NCBI RefSeq assembly: GCF_050314555.1
Contig: NZ_JBNPNH010000001.1
Coordinates: 1-64,000, forward strand
DNA: 64,000 nucleotides
Reading direction: 5' to 3'
Origin: Spyradosoma sp004558035
GTDB taxonomy: Bacteria; Verrucomicrobiota; Verrucomicrobiia; Opitutales; UBA953
Shown in pieces: positions 59,707-64,000 of the stretch. The notes below the pieces were generated by a model. That model saw only the letters and a program-made list of their open reading frames with translations, did no database searches and was not told the DNA's origin. The position numbers were made by a program, and so were the translations under genes. Position 1 is the stretch's first letter. Each line of letters opens with the position of its first letter.

Positions 59707-60465
59707 TCACGCATTTTCCCCGCCGATCGGGCGCCAAGAGATTTTTTTGAGGTCGTGGAGGGCGCGAACGTAGTCGACGAGCTTGCCGATGGAAAACGTT
59801 TCCAGGGCACGCCAGACGTTTTCTTCGTTCCCGCCGTTGTGGCACGCTGCCGAGAAGCGGTGACAGTTGTTCGCGTCCAGCGTGTAGTTCGTCTTTTTTC
59901 CGAGAAAGGCGCGCGCGCACGCCGCTACCTTTTCGGAACCGAACGCGTTCCCGTTTGAATCGCACGCGGCGTAGGCGAACGAGCCCGTGCGCCAGTGCTC
60001 GCCTTCGTCGCCGTGGATGAAATGCTCGAGCGATATCGCACGATAATTTCCGTTCCCGTCGAGTTCCGCAATCGTGCCGTCGCCGAGCCAAATGCCGGAA
60101 TGATGAGTGACGCTCTTCGCGAGCGCGCAGATGACAAGCGTTCCCGGAGCGACCTGCTCCGCCGCAATGAAACGCCCCGCCTCGAGTTCCCGCCGGCACG
60201 CCCGCGAAATCCTCCAATCTTCAATGAGCGGTTTCGCGACTTTGCTGGTGAAGACTACGCCGGCGGCGACAGCGGGAGGAGCGCTAAGCGTCGCGAGTAT
60301 CGCAAGCGGCAATCCGGTTTTCTTTCCCGCCGTGTTTTCGGCTTTCGCGAGCGCGCGCTTCTTCGCTTTCGCGGGAACGGCGGAGGAAGCCGTCTTCGGT
60401 TTCAGGTTCTTTTGAGCGCGCCTCACAGCAACGGGCGAGCCGCTTTCGGGTTTTCGTTTTTGCAT
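59707..60465 (-). CDS. LRAT/NlpC-P60-like cysteine protein
   Basis: 252 residues from ATG 60465. A Lys/Arg-rich N-terminus (1-50) and one hydrophobic helix (about 51-72) suggest a membrane-anchored protein. The domain at about 105-235 has the LRAT-type pattern: histidines 121/122 in VTHHSGIWLGDGTIAELDG and cysteine 201 in NNCHRFSAACHNGG. LRAT-like and NlpC/P60 enzymes are papain-fold acyltransferases or amidases; which substrate is used here is unknown. GC content and motif copies are native, so it marks the right edge of the AT-rich island. Confidence 0.75.
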   Translation of the reverse strand: MQKRKPESGSPVAVRRAQKNLKPKTASSAVPAKAKKRALAKAENTAGKKTGLPLAILATLSAPPAVAAGVVFTSKVAKPLIEDWRISRACRRELEAGRFIAAEQVAPGTLVICALAKSVTHHSGIWLGDGTIAELDGNGNYRAISLEHFIHGDEGEHWRTGSFAYAACDSNGNAFGSEKVAACARAFLGKKTNYTLDANNCHRFSAACHNGGNEENVWRALETFSIGKLVDYVRALHDLKKISWRPIGGENA

Positions 60466-60520
60466 GTTGTTTGAGATTTTGAATTTCAAAAAGACTTTTT
60501 CATTTATTTGTTTGCGCACG

Positions 60521-61885
60521 TCACAGAAGCAGGCATTGGGCGGCGCCGACGAGGGCGCCGAGGACGAAGCCGAGGACCTGGATCGCACCGAGCTGTTCGG
60601 CGGCGACGGCGTCGATCTGTTCCTCGAAGCGCTCGGGCGGCTGTTCGCGGACGACGGTCGCGACCTGTTCGGCGACGTCGAATTTCGCGATGAGCGCGCG
60701 GAGCTGCGGCGAATCGGACGCGAGGAATTTTTCCGCGAGTTCGCGGAGGCGCGGCAGAATCACGTCGCGGCACAGGCGCGGGAACGCGTCCGAGCGCAGA
60801 AATTTCTCCAGCGCCTCGGGCACGCGCCGAGCGAGCGCGTCGTGGACGACGTCGTTGTTTTCGAAATCGAAGCGGCGGATCGCGGCGGAGATTTTTTCGG
60901 CGCCCGCGCCGTCGCGCAGCCACGTTCCCGCGGCGTCGAGCGCGCGGCCGAGAAAGCGCTCGGCGTTGTCGCGGGAAAGCAGGTCGGCGCATTCGCCGGC
61001 GAGGTAGTCCGCGAGCGCGTCGGCGATCGGCTTCGTCAATTTCCCGACGACCATCTCGATGAGCGACGTGTCGGAAAATTTCTTCAGCAGGTAGTCGCCG
61101 ATGCCCAGCCCGAGACCGATCCCGCCTCCGAGCGGACCGCCGCGGGAAAGCACGACCGGCAGCGCGGCGCGCAGCCCGGCGGCCGTTTTTTCACTGATGA
61201 TCTTCCCCGCGCGCTCGCGGATCGCGGCGGCGATTTCCGGCCTGTTCGCGCGGGCGGCGTTCGCGACGAGCTCGGCGAGCGCGCCGGAGTTTTCGCGCAG
61301 GAGCGGATCGAGCGCGGACGAGAACGCGGCGGAGACGTTTTCCGGCGAGGCGACGCGGAAGAGCGCGTCCGCGAGGATTTTCTTGAGCTCGGGCACGAGG
61401 CGCAGCTCGTAGTCGTCGCGGCGTTCGGCGAGGGCGTCGAGCAGCGCGTCGCGCGTTCCCGCGATGAGGGCGTCGGCGTTTTCGTCGAGATAGGCGCGGA
61501 CGGCGGGGAGCGCCTTCGCGGCGATCATCTCGGGCGTAATGAGGTCGTTCGCGACGAGTTCGCCGATTTTTTCGCCGAGCTCCGTCTGCTTCTGCGGAAT
61601 GAGCCCCTGCAGGAAGCCGAAGCGTTTTCGGACCGGGTGAAAGAGCAGCCGGATCGCGAGCCAGTTCGTCGCGTAGCCGACGGCGCCGGCGAGCAGAATC
61701 GTCAGCCCCGCGCCGGCTGCGTCGCCGAGCGGGAGCGAGTCGGGCGGCAGAAATTTCTGCGCGAGGCTCAGCGCGTAGAGCGCCGCGGCGACGGCGCAGA
61801 GGGCGCGACAGACGATTTCCGCCGCCGAGAACAGCCGGGCGGAGCGGGAACGCGTCGGATCGAGAGCGAGTTTGAGCAGACTCAT
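60521..61885 (-). CDS. DUF445 family membrane protein
   Basis: 454 residues from ATG 61885 (MSLLKLAL). The DUF445 hallmark is at the N-terminus: hydrophobic helices followed by AGAVGYATNWLAIRLLFHPVRK (part) and GLIPQKQTELGEKIGELVAN. A long amphipathic helical middle precedes a final hydrophobic helix (LGAIQVLGFVLGALVGAAQ). The family is widespread and its function is unknown. It is the middle of a run of minus-strand envelope genes. Confidence 0.88.
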   Translation of the reverse strand: MSLLKLALDPTRSRSARLFSAAEIVCRALCAVAAALYALSLAQKFLPPDSLPLGDAAGAGLTILLAGAVGYATNWLAIRLLFHPVRKRFGFLQGLIPQKQTELGEKIGELVANDLITPEMIAAKALPAVRAYLDENADALIAGTRDALLDALAERRDDYELRLVPELKKILADALFRVASPENVSAAFSSALDPLLRENSGALAELVANAARANRPEIAAAIRERAGKIISEKTAAGLRAALPVVLSRGGPLGGGIGLGLGIGDYLLKKFSDTSLIEMVVGKLTKPIADALADYLAGECADLLSRDNAERFLGRALDAAGTWLRDGAGAEKISAAIRRFDFENNDVVHDALARRVPEALEKFLRSDAFPRLCRDVILPRLRELAEKFLASDSPQLRALIAKFDVAEQVATVVREQPPERFEEQIDAVAAEQLGAIQVLGFVLGALVGAAQCLLL

Positions 61886-61903
61886 GGAACGGAAGAAGTC
61901 GTG

Positions 61904-61943
61904 AAGGCGACGAGGCTGTGAAGCGTCACGGTCTCGTCGCCTT
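61904..61943. repeat. Inverted repeat between lipoprotein and DUF445 genes
   Basis: AAGGCGACGAG (61904-61914) and CTCGTCGCCTT (61933-61943) form a perfect 11-bp stem with an 18-nt loop. No T run follows, so it is more likely a repeat or RNA stem than a terminator. Confidence 0.7.
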
Positions 61944-61953
61944 GCGGTCGGCG

Positions 61954-62511
61954 TCACTTCACGGCCACGTCCGCGCTTTTCGTCGCGGACACGTGCAGAT
62001 TGACTTCCGCCTTCGCGTCCTCGACGTCCATGGGAACGACGGTTTTCACGTTGGCGGGAATGCCGTAAATCGAGCAGTACGATTTCGACCAGATGAAGCT
62101 CAGCAACGGGAACGAACGCGTGCGGATCTTGAAATGCGGCATCACGAGGTATTCAGCCCTGTTCTTTTCGCACGCGTCGAAAACGGCTTCGCGAAGCGCT
62201 TCCGCCTGCGTCGGCGTCAGCCCTTCGTAGATGGACGGCTCGACGTAAGCGGCGGAGTTCGAGGCACCGAAATTCGGCAGCGAGAACTTCGGCGCCTTGA
62301 TTTCGAAGTCGAAGTTGAAGAATCCTCCGGCTTCGCCTTCGCCGGAAATTTTCTTCGACCCGATTTCGAAAACGGGCTTGAAGAGCACGGGCTTCACACC
62401 GGTGATCGGCGTGTGCGTGCGGTCGTTGGAGACGTCCGTGGCGCAGCCGCTCATGCCGATGAGGAGAGCGAGCGCCGCCGGAACCAGTGTAGTAGCGGAT
62501 TTTTTGTTCAT
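61954..62511 (-). CDS. Lipoprotein of unknown function
   Basis: 185 residues with signal peptide and lipobox (LALLIGMSGC; lipid-modified Cys 23). The mature part has Lys/Phe/Gly-rich beta segments and a central helix (LTPTQAEALREAVFDACEKN) followed by RAEYLVMPHFKIRTRSF. That pattern resembles small lipoproteins that pair a helix with a beta sheet. Family not recognised. It is 26 bp after the DUF1232 gene and probably in one transcript with it. Confidence 0.75.
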   Translation of the reverse strand: MNKKSATTLVPAALALLIGMSGCATDVSNDRTHTPITGVKPVLFKPVFEIGSKKISGEGEAGGFFNFDFEIKAPKFSLPNFGASNSAAYVEPSIYEGLTPTQAEALREAVFDACEKNRAEYLVMPHFKIRTRSFPLLSFIWSKSYCSIYGIPANVKTVVPMDVEDAKAEVNLHVSATKSADVAVK

Positions 62512-62536
62512 GTCGTTTTTTGGGGTTAAGAAAATT

Positions 62537-62950
62537 TCACTTCGTTTCCGCGGGCGGGAGGGAGGCGGAGGCGCGCCACGTCTTGTAGGCGGCGATCTGG
62601 TCGGCGAAGGTCTTGAGCAGAATGCCGAAGACCGCCACGTCGTCCACGTAGCCGAGGAAGGGAATCACGTCGGGAATGACGTCGATCGGCGAGAAGAAAT
62701 AGACGACCGCAAAGACGATCGCGGCGATGAGCGACCACGGCACGTCCGTGTATTTTCCCGCCTTGTAGTCTTTGAGCATCTGGAAGAGAAGCTTCGCGTT
62801 GTCCCACATGTCGCCGAGCTTGGAGCCTTTTTCGTTGAACTCCTCCTCGCGATCCAGGACTTCGTCGAAGTCTTTTTCGGAGACGTTTTTGCGTCCCGCG
62901 TCGAACGCCGCGTTCACGCGGCTCGTATCCGTTTCGTTGAGCTGTTTCAT
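62537..62950 (-). CDS. DUF1232 (YkvA-like) membrane protein
   Basis: 137 residues from ATG 62950. The DUF1232 core is at about 75-120: YTDVPWSLIAAIVFAVVYFF then SPIDVIPDVIPFLGYVDD, the family signature. It is a small inner-membrane protein of unknown function. The frame is open 20 codons further upstream but that part is not typical. Confidence 0.9.
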   Translation of the reverse strand: MKQLNETDTSRVNAAFDAGRKNVSEKDFDEVLDREEEFNEKGSKLGDMWDNAKLLFQMLKDYKAGKYTDVPWSLIAAIVFAVVYFFSPIDVIPDVIPFLGYVDDVAVFGILLKTFADQIAAYKTWRASASLPPAETK

Positions 62951-63075
62951 GATGTTTTTTCTGTTGATTGGGTTCGTGATTTTGTGACGAGGGGAAATAA
63001 ATTGAGACAATTTTACCCCCCCTAAAAGGCGTCAAGCAGGAAAAATGCCGATGAAAAAAAAGTTTTCGGGAGCGT

Positions 63076-63558
63076 TCAGCGCGTTTTTTCGAGGCGCGCG
63101 CGAAGTGCGGAGGCGCGTTCCCGCAGCAGCTCGGCGGCGCGGAGGGCGCGGTCGGCGTGTTCCATCGTGCCGCCGTCGAAATCCGACGGGGCGTTCAGCG
63201 CGGCGTCGAAGCGCGCCCGCCACGCGTCGCGTTCCCGCGCGTATTCCGCCTCGTCGAAGGCGGGAGCGTTCTCGACGTCGCATTCGAGCCAGTCGATTTC
63301 GGCTTCGGCGAGGCGGAAGATTTCCGCCGCCGCCATCGTCATTTTGAGCTGCGAAAGCGGCTCCGTCTCGAGGATTTTTTCGAGACGTTCCCGCGCATGC
63401 GCGAAGACGTCGGGGGCGTCGTCGCGGCAAGCTGCGGGCGCATGTTCTCGCGCCTCGGCGGGCGTTCCCGCGAAGAAGGCGCCGAGCGCGCTTCCGGTGA
63501 AGATCGCCGCCGCGCACGCGAGCGCGGGCAGAGAAAGTCTGAAGAGAGTTTTTTTCAT
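63076..63558 (-). CDS. Secreted or membrane-anchored protein of unknown function
   Basis: 160 residues. A basic start and hydrophobic segment (LFRLSLPALACAAAIFTGSA) are followed by a charged helical region rich in Arg, Glu and Ala. No family recognised. It carries several copies of the CGTTCCCGCG word, as native genes do here. Confidence 0.65.
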   Translation of the reverse strand: MKKTLFRLSLPALACAAAIFTGSALGAFFAGTPAEAREHAPAACRDDAPDVFAHARERLEKILETEPLSQLKMTMAAAEIFRLAEAEIDWLECDVENAPAFDEAEYARERDAWRARFDAALNAPSDFDGGTMEHADRALRAAELLRERASALRARLEKTR

Positions 63559-63560
63559 GA

Positions 63561-63661
63561 GTCTGAAGAGGAAAGTTTTAAGAGTTCAGGAGTTGAGGAG
63601 TTTAGTAGTTGAAGAGTAATTACCTTTTCAACTCCTCAACCTTTTAAACCCCTCGACTTTT
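63561..63661. repeat. GAGTTGAGGAG inverted low-complexity repeat
   Basis: AGGAGTTGAGGAGTTTAG and AGTAGTTGAAGAG (63588-63616) face TTTTCAACTCCTCAACC and TTTTAAACCCCTC (63635-63658). The two sides form an imperfect hairpin between two minus-strand genes, the same style as the 35.2-35.6 kb and 23.3 kb repeats. Confidence 0.7.
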
Positions 63662-63662
63662 T

Positions 63663-64000
63663 TCAATCTTCCGGTTCCGGCGGGTTCTTGAGGAGTTCGT
63701 CGCACTGCGGGTCGCCGAGCTTCGAGCCGTTGCGCCAGCAGCGGCGCGCCTTTTCGGGGGAACGCGGCAGTCCGGCGCCGTGCCAGGCGCAGAGCCCGAG
63801 AATGCCCCACGCGCCCGCGTCGCCGTTCTTCGTCCCGAGCTTCGCCCAACGCACCACGGCTTCGGGGTCGCCGTCGGGGTCGTTCCATTCGCAGCGCGCG
63901 AGCTGGAACGCCGCGTCGGCGTCGCCCTCGTCGAAGGCGGCGAGCAGCAGTTCCCGCGCGCGGGAAAATTCCTCGCGGGTCACGAGCTCGGCGCCCGCGC
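63663..64000 (-). CDS. Sel1-like repeat protein (start may lie outside the window)
   Basis: At least 107 residues; a GTG at 63983 is possible, but the frame stays open to the window edge, so the protein may be longer. Two Sel1/TPR-type repeats are visible: AAFQLARCEWNDPDGDPEAV and AWGILGLCAWHGAGLPRSPE, each ending with an Ala-rich helix. Such repeats bind proteins. Partner unknown. Confidence 0.7.
   Translation of the reverse strand, partial: AGAELVTREEFSRARELLLAAFDEGDADAAFQLARCEWNDPDGDPEAVVRWAKLGTKNGDAGAWGILGLCAWHGAGLPRSPEKARRCWRNGSKLGDPQCDELLKNPPEPED

Larger units (their letters stand above)
72..63766. repeat. Genome-wide word CGGGAACG / CGTTCCCG, about 185 copies
   Basis: By eye I count about 84 GGGAACG on the plus strand and about 103 CGTTCCC, or one per about 340 bp. 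A random sequence of this composition should have roughly 10-15 (my estimate). The core is nearly always preceded by C (CGGGAACG), most often GCGGGAACG. Copies lie in coding DNA in several frames, in intergenic DNA, in terminators, in the tRNA-Arg acceptor and in ssrA. The word is absent between about 55,610 and 59,820. The counts are manual and may be off by a few. Confidence 0.9.

Noticed and set aside
72..63766. CGGGAACG as a strand-biased Chi or KOPS site
   Set aside because: The two orientations are nearly balanced (about 84 versus 103) over 64 kb, which does not fit a strongly skewed site; a replichore-wide count is needed to exclude it fully.

Overview
The window is a GC-rich bacterial chromosome segment with about 50 protein genes, one tRNA and one tmRNA. 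No rRNA, CRISPR array, transposase or integrase is visible. The genes suggest a Gram-negative, anaerobic or microaerophilic, probably host-associated member of the Verrucomicrobiota, perhaps Opitutales. The evidence is lpxD, rubrerythrin with a PerR-type regulator, a rhamnulokinase-like kinase, glycogen synthesis, and mostly Shine-Dalgarno-less, A-rich leaders. The phylum is an inference; no rRNA is present to confirm it.

Layout. 0.1-2.7 kb: rhaB-like kinase and lpxD. 2.7-3.15 kb: composite palindromic repeats. 3.2-6.2 kb (minus): a helical-toroid protein and a short Rho paralogue. 6.5-16.3 kb: mnmA and smc (plus) converge on sbcDC (minus). 16.3-17.7 kb: a heptamer tandem repeat, a broken autotransporter gene and more repeats. 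17.7-18.9 kb: perR, rubrerythrin and tRNA-Arg(CCG). 19-26 kb (minus): ettA, argB, a membrane acyltransferase flanked by repeats, and topB. 26.3-29.3 kb: a second Rho with a long disordered AT-hook-like N-terminus, coupled to coaE. 29.5-32.9 kb (plus): M24 peptidase, a DUF2103-like protein, thrB and a RodZ-like protein. 33-36.4 kb (minus): lutABC, split by a four-helix-bundle gene inside an inverted repeat. 36.4-36.9 kb: ssrA. 37-48.8 kb: housekeeping genes (fumarase, rlmN, glgC, radC) mixed with lineage-type proteins, including a HAD protein that has lost its catalytic residues. 48.9-56 kb (plus): a ketosynthase and an ACP, three proteins of unknown function, and a PlsC-AMP-ligase fusion, possibly an envelope lipid cluster. 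56-57 kb: a second large repeat cluster. 57-59.7 kb: an AT-rich, probably acquired island with a 53-residue membrane peptide, a DUF3825 protein and an EcsC-family protein. 59.7-64 kb (minus): an LRAT-like protein, DUF445, a lipoprotein, DUF1232, and secreted and Sel1-type proteins.

The most striking signal is not a gene. The short word CGGGAACG (usually GCGGGAACG) and its complement CGTTCCCG occur about 185 times by my manual scan, in both orientations, in different reading frames of unrelated genes. Inverted pairs form factor-independent terminators between convergent genes. The word is missing from the AT-rich island. This is how the DNA uptake sequences of Neisseria and Pasteurellaceae behave, so I propose an uptake-type or otherwise selected genome-marking word in this lineage. 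No competence gene lies in the window, so the function is an inference.
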